DNA of 64,000 bases. Source: Metabacillus halosaccharovorans. Its GTDB lineage: Bacteria; Bacillota; Bacilli; Bacillales; Bacillaceae. Positions 8,456 to 17,530 of the stretch are shown here, one piece after another; the first letter of the stretch is position 1; every line of letters starts with the position of its first letter. The notes below the pieces were generated by a model. The model searched no databases and was not told the DNA's origin. It saw only the letters and a list, made by a program, of their open reading frames with translations. The position numbers were made by a program, and so were the translations under genes. The stretch covers positions 1 to 64,000 of the forward strand of contig NZ_KV917372.1 in assembly GCF_002019635.1 (NCBI RefSeq). The letters run 5' to 3'.

Positions 8456-8770
8456 ATGAAAATCAAAATGATTATTTTTCTAACATCTTCAAAAAAAGAA
8501 AATACTACATCGGAATTAGTCATGAAAACAATTGAATCGACTATTCGTCCTGTTAAAGGAGATATAATTCATGACCCTGGATTTGACTCGAGATTTCATA
8601 ATGGATATGAAGTTGTAAAAGTTACTATAAATTATGAAAGAAATGAATGCTATGTATCTCTACAACCCCTTGCAATAGAATTAGAGGAAATTGATATCAA
8701 AGACTATTTAGACAAACTTGTAGCAAATGAATGGCGTATTGTTTCAAAAGAAGAATTATTAATTTCATGA
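8456..8770 (+). CDS. Hypothetical cytosolic protein
   Basis: A 104-residue protein, probably soluble, with mixed alpha/beta composition and an acidic C-terminal half (IELEEIDIKDYLDKL). Residues 27-60 (VKGDIIHDPGFDSRFHNGYEVVKV) suggest a beta-rich domain. ATG 8456 with AAAGGTG nine bases upstream is preferred to GTG 8444. I do not recognise a family. Confidence 0.5.
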   Translation: MKIKMIIFLTSSKKENTTSELVMKTIESTIRPVKGDIIHDPGFDSRFHNGYEVVKVTINYERNECYVSLQPLAIELEEIDIKDYLDKLVANEWRIVSKEELLIS

Positions 8771-8872
8771 GTTATTGTTTGCTAAAGAGACAGGTTAGTT
8801 AACTTAAAAAAGAATAAAATATTGTGAGATAATATTATTGATTTTCTAGCTGTTATGGAGTTGAGAAAGTCA

Positions 8873-8906
8873 AAAAAAGAGAACCCGCCTAATTTTGGGC
8901 GAGTTC
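8873..8906 (-). terminator. Rho-independent terminator
   Basis: GAACCCGCC (8881-8889) pairs with GGCGAGTTC (8898-8906). On the minus strand it is followed by seven T, so it terminates the 8951-10642 gene. Confidence 0.8.
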
Positions 8907-8950
8907 CTTTTATATGCTATTGTTTTTTTAGGCGTTTTTTATTAAAGCCC

Positions 8951-10642
8951 TTATTCCAACCCGTCGATCACCATTTCTTTAACCGGCAAGAAGTTTTCTC
9001 CCGTTTCCAGATAGGTTATCGTGACTTTGTCGTTTTCCTGGAGATATATGGCCAACGGTTGATTTTCAGATGAGATGACGAAATTTTTACGATTGTCTAA
9101 AAGAAATGAAACAATCGTGAAATCACCGGTTTTTTCTTTGTAAACACGTACTACTGTTCCTGTTACAGTTTTTTCTTCTGCATCAGATGTTCCATCTACA
9201 CTGCTTCCACCTTTTTGCAAGGCGATTTTATAATTCTTTAATGCTTCGTTAGGTGTAGCGGCATATACAGATATTTCCGGATTGGCAGCAGAAACAATAA
9301 AGTAATTTTGTAAAAAGCCGTTAGAGTCTAAAACAGGTGTTAGCCAGCTGGCTTCTCCATAGAAATTATATAAAACAGGCATTTCGCCATGCCATTTTTT
9401 TTCGATGAATTTCTTTTCGATTATTTGCAGAGCGCCTTGGGAATCCATATATGATTCTTCAAGATTTCCAGTATAGTAAGTTGCTTTACCGGTTCTTGAG
9501 TTAGTGAGGGAGTATCCCAACATAGAATCGACGCCTTCTTTAGGGCTTGTAAAATCGGTAAAGTAATACATATCACCATTTTCATCAAAAATAGGGCTGA
9601 CATTCGCTTCCGTTCCTTCATCAGAAGGCAGTTTTACATCAGATTTGCCAAAAATACTATTCCAAAATCCGTGTATATAATTTCCATAGTAGCTGTTCTG
9701 TAAGCTAACTGTTTCAGGGGAAACAGCTCCATCAATGAATGAAGGTACGTCAGCTAGTTTATAGTCTTTCGTATCCCCGTTTTTAGGATCTACCATAACA
9801 ATTCCTTCCACCTTGAAACCATTACGTGCTGAAACATATTGGCCATAGGTACGGAGATAATATGGTTTTCCTTCTTCGTCAATTTCTAATTGAACATCTC
9901 CATAAAAAATATGTTTAGGGTAGTTCATTCGAATATGACGCTCCACTTTTTTATTAAAATAAGAGGAGGGTGTATAGGTCATTTCAGATTTAATAAATTT
10001 AGGGTTTTTTGATGAATCAGTAGCACTTAACGTGAAATATCCAGGTATTTCGTCACCATTAAGCCATTTGAAAAATCCGGAAAATTCAACAGGCGCGATA
10101 TAAACAAACTCGCCATTTACCTTTTGAATTTGTAGATGTCCAAGTTCATAATAACTCGTATTTGGTACTTGACCAAATGCCTTTTTCATTTTATTTCTTG
10201 CAAACTCCGGCGGTACACTTGCAGGTGTTTTGGTTTCATCAAATGCTTTAATTTCGACCGATTCCTTCATATCAGCATATTCGAATTTTTCATTTGCATT
10301 AAAGAAAGGTGCTGAGAGAAGATATATGCCAAATACTAAACTTCCTAAGAAAATAACGCCCTTTATTATTCTTTCCTTACCTGAAGCAATCATTGCTCCC
10401 AATGCAGAAACAACTATCATAAAAATCCATAATGATGAAATATTGCGGTCTAAATTGCTCATGTAATAAAACGCAAACGTCCCGATCATAATGAGGGCGA
10501 GTAGTGTGCTAATAGCCCCTATACTGAGTGTTTTTTGAGCTGTTTTGTTTTCTTTCTTTGCTGGCTTTTTCTTTGTAAAAGGAATAATCAGAATGGCTGA
10601 AACGAGCCCAATAATAAGAGAAAAGATAAGAATATTGACCAT
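8951..10642 (-). CDS. Membrane-anchored protein with large extracytoplasmic domain
   Basis: A 563-residue protein. Residues 1-21, about 41-61 and 70-115 form three or four transmembrane helices; a basic loop (TKKKPAKKENK) lies between the first two. Residues from about 120 form a large, soluble, beta-rich region, probably extracytoplasmic, ending in a small OB-like module (TVTGTVVRVYKEKTGDFTIV). I do not recognise the family with confidence; similar proteins in Bacillus are annotated as hypothetical or putative cell-surface proteins. ATG 10642 has GGGAG six bases upstream. It is a single gene with a strong terminator. Confidence 0.65.
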   Translation of the reverse strand: MVNILIFSLIIGLVSAILIIPFTKKKPAKKENKTAQKTLSIGAISTLLALIMIGTFAFYYMSNLDRNISSLWIFMIVVSALGAMIASGKERIIKGVIFLGSLVFGIYLLSAPFFNANEKFEYADMKESVEIKAFDETKTPASVPPEFARNKMKKAFGQVPNTSYYELGHLQIQKVNGEFVYIAPVEFSGFFKWLNGDEIPGYFTLSATDSSKNPKFIKSEMTYTPSSYFNKKVERHIRMNYPKHIFYGDVQLEIDEEGKPYYLRTYGQYVSARNGFKVEGIVMVDPKNGDTKDYKLADVPSFIDGAVSPETVSLQNSYYGNYIHGFWNSIFGKSDVKLPSDEGTEANVSPIFDENGDMYYFTDFTSPKEGVDSMLGYSLTNSRTGKATYYTGNLEESYMDSQGALQIIEKKFIEKKWHGEMPVLYNFYGEASWLTPVLDSNGFLQNYFIVSAANPEISVYAATPNEALKNYKIALQKGGSSVDGTSDAEEKTVTGTVVRVYKEKTGDFTIVSFLLDNRKNFVISSENQPLAIYLQENDKVTITYLETGENFLPVKEMVIDGLE

Positions 10643-10866
10643 GATGCTCTCCCTTCGGTTTGTGTATATTCTTAATACGGTTTACGTTCATGAATGGTTT
10701 CATTTATTTGTTGGTATCGTTTACCAGCATATTTGAGTCGTTAAAAGGAGGGGACGATTCCTCTCCATTTTTCATTTGGGGATTTAATAATGAAATGTTT
10801 GAAATGGATAGTTTTTGTGTCTTAAATCGCCATAGTTATTTAGGGCTACCTCTCCTAAAATAGAAC

Positions 10867-10880
10867 TATAAGCGCTTTCA
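10867..10880 (+). promoter_or_regulatory. Candidate cre (CcpA) site
   Basis: TATAAGCGCTTTCA matches the cre consensus TGWNANCGNTNWCA at every fixed position but the second. It lies about 30 bases before the MFS start codon, where CcpA would block transcription of the rhamnoside operon when preferred sugars are present. Confidence 0.55.
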
Positions 10881-10910
10881 ACAAATAAAAAGAGAAAGAA
10901 GGGGTTGGGA

Positions 10911-12182
10911 ATGAATTCTAAAGCAATAACACCGTTTCCTAGATTGATAGCAGGCATTTCAATTGCAAACTTTGGGTACATTGTTGGGGCGATTGTTCCG
11001 ATTGCATTATTACTTACAATGAAATTAGCTATGCTTGATCCTGAAAATGTAACCAAAAACTTTAGTATTGTATCAATTGTTAGTGCTTTAGTAGGGATTG
11101 CAGGTCTTTATTTGGCAGGGTATATAAGTGACCGTACATCGTGGAAATTTGGCCGGCGTCGTACTTGGATTTTAATAGGGGCATTAACAGGTGGTGCAGC
11201 ACTTTACATGGTTGGTGCCGCTCAATCAGTAGTCATGGTGTGTGTGACATTCGCAATTGCTAAATTTTTGTTAAGTTTTATCATGAGCTCTGTATATGGA
11301 CTAATTCCTGATCAGGTTGATGAAAGCAAGCGAGGTACTGCTTCGGGGATTATAGGGATCATCTCTCCACTCGGAATTATGCTTGGTATTAATGTCATGC
11401 TTATTTTCAACAGCTGGAGTATTGAATTTAAATTTTTGTTACTAGGGCTAGTTGTGATTGTATCCGCTATCATTTCTTGCGTTTTAGTAAAAGAAGAGCA
11501 AGTCATCTACCAAAAGCAGAAACAAACATCAGAATCAGTATCTTTTGGGCAAAAACTGGCACGTATTTACCCAAGTCCAAGAAAATACCCGAATTATTCG
11601 TTTGGGTTATTAACAAGATTTTTCATGGCAATCGGGTATGCAGCTTCAACATATACAAGTGTTTATTATTTAGAGCATTTCGGTGTTTCTCCTGAAAATC
11701 TGACACATTATGTATCAACAAGCATGAATATAACCGTTCCATTACTTGCCATCTTTAGTATACTTGGCGGTTTTCTATCAGATAAAGTTGGACGCCAAAA
11801 ACCGTTTATTTATAGCTCGGCACTTGTAACGGCAATCGGAATTATAGGTTTTGGCTTTTCACCAAGTATTACGATTTCCTATATTGCGGCAGCGGTGATT
11901 TCGATGGGATTTGGAATGTTTTTAGCAGTCGATATTGCCATAATGACGAGAGTATTACCGAACAAAGAAGATGCAGGAAAAGACATGGGGATTGTCAATA
12001 TAGCGAATGATATTGGTGCTCCATTTGCAAACTCGATCGCAAGCCCGCTCGTATCTGCAGGAGGTTATCCATTATTCTTCGGTGTCCTTTCTATTTTTGC
12101 AATATTGGCTGGAGCTGTTGTAAAACCAATACCGGAATTAGAAGTGAAAGAAGAGGATGACGATTTATTGATTGCTAAGTAA
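10911..12182 (+). CDS. MFS transporter, probably for rhamnosides
   Basis: A 423-residue major facilitator protein with about 12 helices. The inter-helix-2/3 loop SDRTSWKFGRRRTW and the second-half equivalent SDKVGRQKPF mark the two MFS repeats. The N-terminal half recalls the GPH/sugar-cation symporter-like group. As the first gene of an operon with a GH78 alpha-L-rhamnosidase, it most likely imports rhamnose-containing oligosaccharides or glycosides. ATG 10911 with AAGGGG six bases upstream is preferred to TTG 10905. A candidate cre site lies just upstream. A weak hairpin (12192-12218) after it may reduce read-through to the downstream genes. Confidence 0.8.
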   Translation: MNSKAITPFPRLIAGISIANFGYIVGAIVPIALLLTMKLAMLDPENVTKNFSIVSIVSALVGIAGLYLAGYISDRTSWKFGRRRTWILIGALTGGAALYMVGAAQSVVMVCVTFAIAKFLLSFIMSSVYGLIPDQVDESKRGTASGIIGIISPLGIMLGINVMLIFNSWSIEFKFLLLGLVVIVSAIISCVLVKEEQVIYQKQKQTSESVSFGQKLARIYPSPRKYPNYSFGLLTRFFMAIGYAASTYTSVYYLEHFGVSPENLTHYVSTSMNITVPLLAIFSILGGFLSDKVGRQKPFIYSSALVTAIGIIGFGFSPSITISYIAAAVISMGFGMFLAVDIAIMTRVLPNKEDAGKDMGIVNIANDIGAPFANSIASPLVSAGGYPLFFGVLSIFAILAGAVVKPIPELEVKEEDDDLLIAK

Positions 12183-12191
12183 TTTTAGGTG

Positions 12192-12218
12192 CTCCGCGTT
12201 TCCTTACGTGGAGTTTTA
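12192..12218 (+). terminator. Intra-operon hairpin
   Basis: CTCCGCGT (12192-12199) pairs with ACGTGGAG (12206-12213), followed by TTTTATC. It lies between the MFS gene and the small membrane ORF and is probably a partial terminator or 3' stabiliser. Confidence 0.5.
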
Positions 12219-12246
12219 TCTCTTTTATTTAGGAGGAGGGAAAAAA

Positions 12247-12345
12247 TTGGCTATGATCATCACAATTGCAGCGCTGATATTACTGGAAATCTTTATAACA
12301 CCATGGATGTTAAAAAGAAAAATGTTGAGGAGGAATAGAACATGA
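12247..12345 (+). CDS. 32-residue membrane peptide in rhamnoside operon
   Basis: A short frame starting TTG at 12247, six bases after AGGAGGAGGG (one of the strongest ribosome sites here). It encodes a hydrophobic helix (AMIITIAALILLEIFITPW, residues 2-20) followed by a very basic tail (MLKRKMLRRNRT). Its TGA overlaps the ATG of the rhamnosidase gene by four bases (ATGA), indicating translational coupling. The helix plus positive-inside tail fits a single-pass membrane protein, possibly a small partner of the MFS transporter. The alternative is a translated leader that only serves to couple ribosomes to the next gene. Confidence 0.6.
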   Translation: MAMIITIAALILLEIFITPWMLKRKMLRRNRT

Positions 12346-15137
12346 TACAAATTACCCAACTTAGAACAGAAAATCAGGAACACTTATTTGGGACAGATAT
12401 TTTACACCCCCGATTTAGCTGGACATTAAAAAGCAACAAACAAAATGTGATTCAACATGCGTATCAGATTCATGTGTTTGAAATCGATAGTTTTGGAAGA
12501 AAACAGATCATATGGGATACAGAAAAGGTTGAATCTGATGATTCTGTTCATATTTCTTATAAGGGTCCGCAACTGCGTAGTAGAGCACACTATTGTTGGA
12601 AGGTTCGAATATGGTTTTCTACCAATGAATACACATCATGGAGTAAAGAAGCCCATTGGGAAATGGGATTCCTAAATTCAAACGATTGGGTGGCAAAGTG
12701 GATTGAACCCATACAGGAGAGTGTAATAGAAGAACCGGAGCTTACATTGGAGGATATGTTTTTAAACAAGAAAAAAGGAGAGCAGATTTCGCCGGAAAAA
12801 AGGCTTCATCCACCTAAATTGGTGAGAAAATCATTTTCCATAAAAGAAAAGGAGATTGCTAGAGCAAGATTATATATTACTGCACATGGCCTCTATCATG
12901 CAAGAATCAACGGAAAAAAAATAACGGATGCTGAATTCACACCGGATTATACGTCTTACTCTAACTATCTTCAGTATCAAACATATGATGTCCTTCCTTT
13001 CTTGGAAAAAGGGGAAAATGTTCTAGGTGTTATTTTAGCGGATGGCTGGTATGCAGGCAGAATCAGTATTCCTGGGGGTAGTGCTCAATTTGGAAATAAA
13101 TTGGGATTACTTGCTCAGTTGGAGATTACTTATAGTGATCAATCAAGTGAAGTGATTGGAACAGATTCCTCATTTATTTCTTCGGAAGGTGAATATATTT
13201 ACAGTGATCTTTTTATCGGAGAAAAACAGGATCGTAACTTAGAGAAGGTGGGCTGGGATTGTCCAGGTTATGAAGACGTAGCTCAAAAGTGGAGAAACGT
13301 TGAAGTTACGAATGACACATTAGATCATTTACGTGCTCAATATGGTGAGTTTGTTAAACCAATGAAGAACATCTCGCCTATCAATATCTCGAAGGACAGT
13401 AATAACGTGTATGTAGTAGATTTTGGGCAAGTTATTGCAGGCAGAATTCGACTGCACTTACAAAGCACCAAAACACAAGAAATTAAAATCGAGCATAGTG
13501 AAGTGTTAAATGAACGAGGAGAATTTTTAAGCAATATTGTCGGTAGAAACAAAGATCAAACAGATTATTATCTTTCTCGTGGAGATGCTGAGGAAATATT
13601 CGAGCCTACTTTCACGTTTCACGGTTTTCGTTATGTTCGAATAACAGGGTATGATGGTGAGCTTCGTCCTGAAAATATTTCAGCGATTGTTTTGTATTCA
13701 GATTTGAGGGAAACAGGTAATTTTTCCACTTCAAACACGAGTATCAATCAACTTTGGAATAATATTCAATGGAGTCAACGCGGAAATATGTTATCGATAC
13801 CAACCGATTGCCCTCAGCGGGAAAAGGCTGGTTGGACAGGTGATCTGCAAGTTTTCGCTCCAACGGCTGCATTTAATATGGAGGTTGACTCGTTTTTATC
13901 AAGGTGGCTATGGAATCTGATGGTAGAACAGACCGATGAGGGGGAAGTACTGAACTACTGTCCGGCGCCTAAGGATATTTGGAATGATCTAAAGTTTACC
14001 GGCTCGATTTCTTCAGCAGGCTGGGGAGATGCCATAATCATTGTTCCATGGATTCTTTATCAAAAATACGGAGATAAAAGAATTTTGGAGCAATGTTATC
14101 CGGCAATGGAAAAATGGATGAAGTATGTACAAGAAAGTGCAGCAGCTAATAAAGAAAGCGATATGTCACCCTATTTGTGGGACACAAAATTTCATTATGG
14201 CGACTGGATGATTCCGAGCTTTATGTTAGGTGAAAAACCGTTAGGACCAATTGAATCAGCCAAAGCCACGAAAGATAGTATGGCAACAGCTTTTTATGCT
14301 TATTCTGCTAAGCTTTTAAGTGATATTTCTATGGTGCTTACCAATTACGAAAAAGCTGAATCTTATCTTCACTTACATCAAAAAGTCAAGAATGCCTTTG
14401 TAAGTGCATATGTGAAAGACTCCGGGCTGTTAACAGCTGATTACCAGGGTGTATATACAATTGCACTTACTTTTAAATTATTGTCAGGAAAACAGAAAAC
14501 AATGGCAGTGAATAGATTGGTAGAACTGATTCGAAACAATGATTATAAAATCGATACAGGATTTTTATCCGTTCCGTATATCATGGATGTTTTATGTGAT
14601 CATGGCTATGAAGACATCGCCCATAAACTTCTTTTTCAGAGGGAGTGTCCTTCCTGGCTTTATGAAGTGGATCAAGGGGCCACAACAATTTGGGAATCGT
14701 GGGAAGCAATTAAACCGGATGGCACAGTCGGAGATTTTTCCTTTAACCACTATGCATTTGGATGTATCGGTGACTGGTTGGTGCGTTACTTTGGCGGATT
14801 AACTCAAATAGAACCTGGATACAAAGTGTTTAAGGTTGAACCACATTGGTGTGATCAAATAAAAGAAGTAAAAACAGAGTATAAATCCGTTTATGGACAG
14901 ATTAGAGTCGAATGGAAAATTGTTAGTGGAAATGAAATGGTTCTTAACGTAGAGGTTCCGCCAAATTCAAGTGCACTTATTTCATTACAACATATAAATC
15001 TAAAGGATCTTTCGAGATTTGAGGAACAATTTGAAGGATATACAGAGCTTGAAAGTGATAGCCATTTAAAGTTCACAGTACCTAATGGTAAATATGAATG
15101 GCGTTATCAATTAGATGGTCAATTTGTTAGGAGTTAA
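12342..15137 (+). CDS. Alpha-L-rhamnosidase, GH78
   Basis: A 931-residue glycoside hydrolase of family GH78 that would release L-rhamnose from plant or bacterial rhamnosides. Domain order fits the family: N-terminal beta domains (residues 1-330), a concanavalin-like domain, then the (alpha/alpha)6 barrel. Around residue 490 is the hallmark TDCPQREKAGWTGD, holding the catalytic acid region, and near 785 WESWEA precedes SFNHYAFGCIGDWLVRYFGG. There is no signal peptide, so it works in the cytosol on imported substrate, in line with the upstream MFS gene. ATG 12342 has GAGGAGG eight bases upstream and overlaps the preceding small ORF. The length is typical of full-length GH78 enzymes. Confidence 0.93.
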   Translation: MIQITQLRTENQEHLFGTDILHPRFSWTLKSNKQNVIQHAYQIHVFEIDSFGRKQIIWDTEKVESDDSVHISYKGPQLRSRAHYCWKVRIWFSTNEYTSWSKEAHWEMGFLNSNDWVAKWIEPIQESVIEEPELTLEDMFLNKKKGEQISPEKRLHPPKLVRKSFSIKEKEIARARLYITAHGLYHARINGKKITDAEFTPDYTSYSNYLQYQTYDVLPFLEKGENVLGVILADGWYAGRISIPGGSAQFGNKLGLLAQLEITYSDQSSEVIGTDSSFISSEGEYIYSDLFIGEKQDRNLEKVGWDCPGYEDVAQKWRNVEVTNDTLDHLRAQYGEFVKPMKNISPINISKDSNNVYVVDFGQVIAGRIRLHLQSTKTQEIKIEHSEVLNERGEFLSNIVGRNKDQTDYYLSRGDAEEIFEPTFTFHGFRYVRITGYDGELRPENISAIVLYSDLRETGNFSTSNTSINQLWNNIQWSQRGNMLSIPTDCPQREKAGWTGDLQVFAPTAAFNMEVDSFLSRWLWNLMVEQTDEGEVLNYCPAPKDIWNDLKFTGSISSAGWGDAIIIVPWILYQKYGDKRILEQCYPAMEKWMKYVQESAAANKESDMSPYLWDTKFHYGDWMIPSFMLGEKPLGPIESAKATKDSMATAFYAYSAKLLSDISMVLTNYEKAESYLHLHQKVKNAFVSAYVKDSGLLTADYQGVYTIALTFKLLSGKQKTMAVNRLVELIRNNDYKIDTGFLSVPYIMDVLCDHGYEDIAHKLLFQRECPSWLYEVDQGATTIWESWEAIKPDGTVGDFSFNHYAFGCIGDWLVRYFGGLTQIEPGYKVFKVEPHWCDQIKEVKTEYKSVYGQIRVEWKIVSGNEMVLNVEVPPNSSALISLQHINLKDLSRFEEQFEGYTELESDSHLKFTVPNGKYEWRYQLDGQFVRS

Positions 15138-15358
15138 ATAATATATATGTAGACCGTACCATGGTGTACGTGTAAAAAAACTGTAATTGATAAGCTTTAT
15201 TTTCTATTTTCTTAATATATTTACTATTATCAAAATTTATTTACTATTTTTCTAGTTTATTTTCGATTATTGAATTTTATAAACTATTTGTCAAATTTCG
15301 ACAAGTTTCAACGTGATTACAAAAAAAAAGTCTGTCTCAATAAAATAGTTCAAAATTA

Positions 15359-15405
15359 AAAACCAACGGCTTAATCAACTAATTATTGATTAAGCCGTTG
15401 GTTTT
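15359..15405. terminator. Bidirectional terminator inside araC 3' end
   Basis: A 20-bp inverted repeat (15359-15378 and 15386-15405) with T-rich flanks on both sides. The right arm encodes the last residues of the AraC regulator (NQRLNQ), so the stem serves as coding sequence and as terminator. The stretch 15138-15358 upstream is AT-rich and shows no other gene. Confidence 0.8.
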
Positions 15406-16396
15406 CTTTTCGGTATTTGGCAGGTGTAACTCCATGGAACTTTTTAAACGTTTTATAAAAGAACGTAATATTTGTATAGCCGGTTTTATTGGCAATTTGA
15501 TCAACGGTTAGATCCGTGTTTTCAAGCATTGTACAAGCATTTTTTATTTTTAATTGATGTGAAAGGTCAATAAACGTTTTATTTAGATTTGTTTTGAGCA
15601 ATCTGGTTAAATGGTTTGGATGGAAGTGGAAATATTCCGCTGTTTTTTCTAATGTGAGAGTGTCATAGTTTTTTTCCATGTAATCTAAGATCTCAGAAAT
15701 AATTCCTTTTTTCATAACCGGTTGATCGATGTTATGAGGAGAGTCATGATAGATCCTGACTAATTCCGTGAAAATTAACAGCATGTATGAATTTATCGCT
15801 TCTTTGGAACATAATTGCGGTTGGCTGTATTCTAATAATGCCTGTAAAATTAACTCTCTTAATTTGCTAGTAGAGTGCTTTGAGAAAATAATGTATCTGC
15901 TATCTTCTTTATGTTTATAGATGGTGTTAACAAAAAAGTCTGTAAGTAAATCATTTCCTGATAGTCGTCTAAGTAACGCCGAATCAAAATAACTTGTTCG
16001 AATCATAATGTTAATCACAATGTCATTCTCCCCGGCTTGATCAATCGCATGTGTCACATTGGTATCCAGCAGGCACAAATCTCCTTCTTTCAACATCACT
16101 TCTTTTCCATTAATCATTTGTTTACAGGATCCCGAAAGGACATAATTCATTTCAATAAATGAATGTTTGTGTGTCGAGAATTTTATATATCGGGGATGTT
16201 TTAAAAAGACAACATTCTGCTCCGGTTTGAAAAAGTACTCAGTAGGGACAACGTCTGGTACTTCATTTTGTGGAGACAGGACGAGTTCGGATCCAATAAG
16301 TGTAGAAAAACTGTTTGGTTTTTCAGGGGTTCCGGAATACTTTTGTTCGAAACTGTTCATTATCTTTAATTGTTTTTCAAGAAGTGTAGCATTCAC
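15383..16396 (-). CDS. AraC-family regulator with cupin sensor
   Basis: A 337-residue regulator. Residues 60-150 form a cupin-like sensor (KFSTHKHSFIEMNYVLSGSC, then LLDTNVTHAIDQ); the C-terminal 100 residues hold two helix-turn-helix motifs (FHFHPNHLTRLLKTNLNKTF and TGYTNITFFYKTFKKFHGVT) ending in the family's TPAKYRK. Convergent to the rhamnosidase operon, it probably activates it in response to a sugar ligand such as rhamnose. GTG 16396 has AAGGGG seven bases upstream. Its architecture matches the regulator at 33113, which sits beside another glycosidase. Confidence 0.85.
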   Translation of the reverse strand: MNATLLEKQLKIMNSFEQKYSGTPEKPNSFSTLIGSELVLSPQNEVPDVVPTEYFFKPEQNVVFLKHPRYIKFSTHKHSFIEMNYVLSGSCKQMINGKEVMLKEGDLCLLDTNVTHAIDQAGENDIVINIMIRTSYFDSALLRRLSGNDLLTDFFVNTIYKHKEDSRYIIFSKHSTSKLRELILQALLEYSQPQLCSKEAINSYMLLIFTELVRIYHDSPHNIDQPVMKKGIISEILDYMEKNYDTLTLEKTAEYFHFHPNHLTRLLKTNLNKTFIDLSHQLKIKNACTMLENTDLTVDQIANKTGYTNITFFYKTFKKFHGVTPAKYRKENQRLNQ

Positions 16397-16582
16397 TGGG
16401 AGACCCCTTTCATATGTGGTGTTTTCTTTCTATTATAATAAAAAACTTGATATTCCCCAAATTGAATTAGTTGAGAAAAAAATATTTTGAAAAATTTTTA
16501 AAAAAGTACGCTACTCTTCTTCGTAATTTTTATATATAGGGGGTGAAAGAAAACTTATAAGAAGAAAGGGTAGTGATGAAAC

Positions 16583-17530
16583 ATGGCGAGATACCGGATG
16601 ATTAATACTGATTTTTGGATGACACCGATTGTAGGGGAGGAGTTGACAGCAGATGAAAGGTATTTATATATCTATCTTCTGACAAACTATCATACAACTC
16701 AAATTGGAATCTATCGTATTTTAAAGAAACAAATAGCAGTGGAAATGGGGTTTTCGTTAGAGCATATTGAATCTTTAATGGAAAGTTTAGATCAGCAGCA
16801 CAATTTGATTCGTTACAATCCTGAGACAAGAGAGGTTGCAATGATAAATTGGGGAAATATGATTCATAGTAGAGGTGGTAAACCTGTCATGGATTGTATT
16901 GATTCAGAATTAAGGAAGGTTGTAGATACCTCGCTTATTTCATATGTTTTGGATTCTATTAAAAGACCTGAAATTCGTAGTCTTTATGAAAAGTTTTGTG
17001 ATCGAAATGGTAAGAATTATGAGGAAGGGGACGATACACCTTCACTAGATGAACCGATACGTAGGCAAAAAAAAGAAGAAGAAAAAGAAAAAGAAAAAAA
17101 ACAACAACAAAAAGCTCTTAAAACAAATATAGAGAATAATCCTAATACGCGAGAACAAAAGCAAAATCAAAACCCAAACGATGTGAAAGAGATTATTGAG
17201 TTTTGGGACGATAATGTATTTGGCTTTTCAAACGTGAATGCTAAACAGCAGCTGTTAGCTTGGTTGGTAGATTCCAACTTTTCAAAGCCAAAAGACGTTA
17301 TTTTAAAAGCTTTAATGATTGCCTGCTCAAATAATAAGCGCAAGTTAAACTATGTTGTTGGCATCCTTAAAAACTGGGAAAATGAATCGTTATTGACCGT
17401 TGAAGAAATTGAGGATTATCACGAAAGCAAAAGGCAGGACCAAAACGCAAGAAAGCCAATTCAATCGTTTTCAACCGGGAGAGATATCCCGCGTGGATTT
17501 GTTCTTGATCTAACGGCTGGTGAAGAGTGA
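16583..17530 (+). CDS. DnaD-like replication initiation protein, phage type
   Basis: A 315-residue protein like those of temperate phages and integrated elements of Firmicutes. Residues 1-95 form a winged-helix DnaD N-terminal-like domain (DFWMTPIVGEELTADERYLY). Residues 150-190 are an extremely charged, Lys/Glu/Gln-rich linker. Residues 195-265 match the DnaB_2/DnaD C-terminal domain (IIEFWDDNVFGFSNVNAKQQ, then LNYVVGILKNWENE, a variant of the YxxxIxxxW motif). It would bind origin DNA and load the helicase encoded next. The overlap with that gene is one base. No other phage genes flank the pair. Confidence 0.8.
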   Translation: MARYRMINTDFWMTPIVGEELTADERYLYIYLLTNYHTTQIGIYRILKKQIAVEMGFSLEHIESLMESLDQQHNLIRYNPETREVAMINWGNMIHSRGGKPVMDCIDSELRKVVDTSLISYVLDSIKRPEIRSLYEKFCDRNGKNYEEGDDTPSLDEPIRRQKKEEEKEKEKKQQQKALKTNIENNPNTREQKQNQNPNDVKEIIEFWDDNVFGFSNVNAKQQLLAWLVDSNFSKPKDVILKALMIACSNNKRKLNYVVGILKNWENESLLTVEEIEDYHESKRQDQNARKPIQSFSTGRDIPRGFVLDLTAGEE

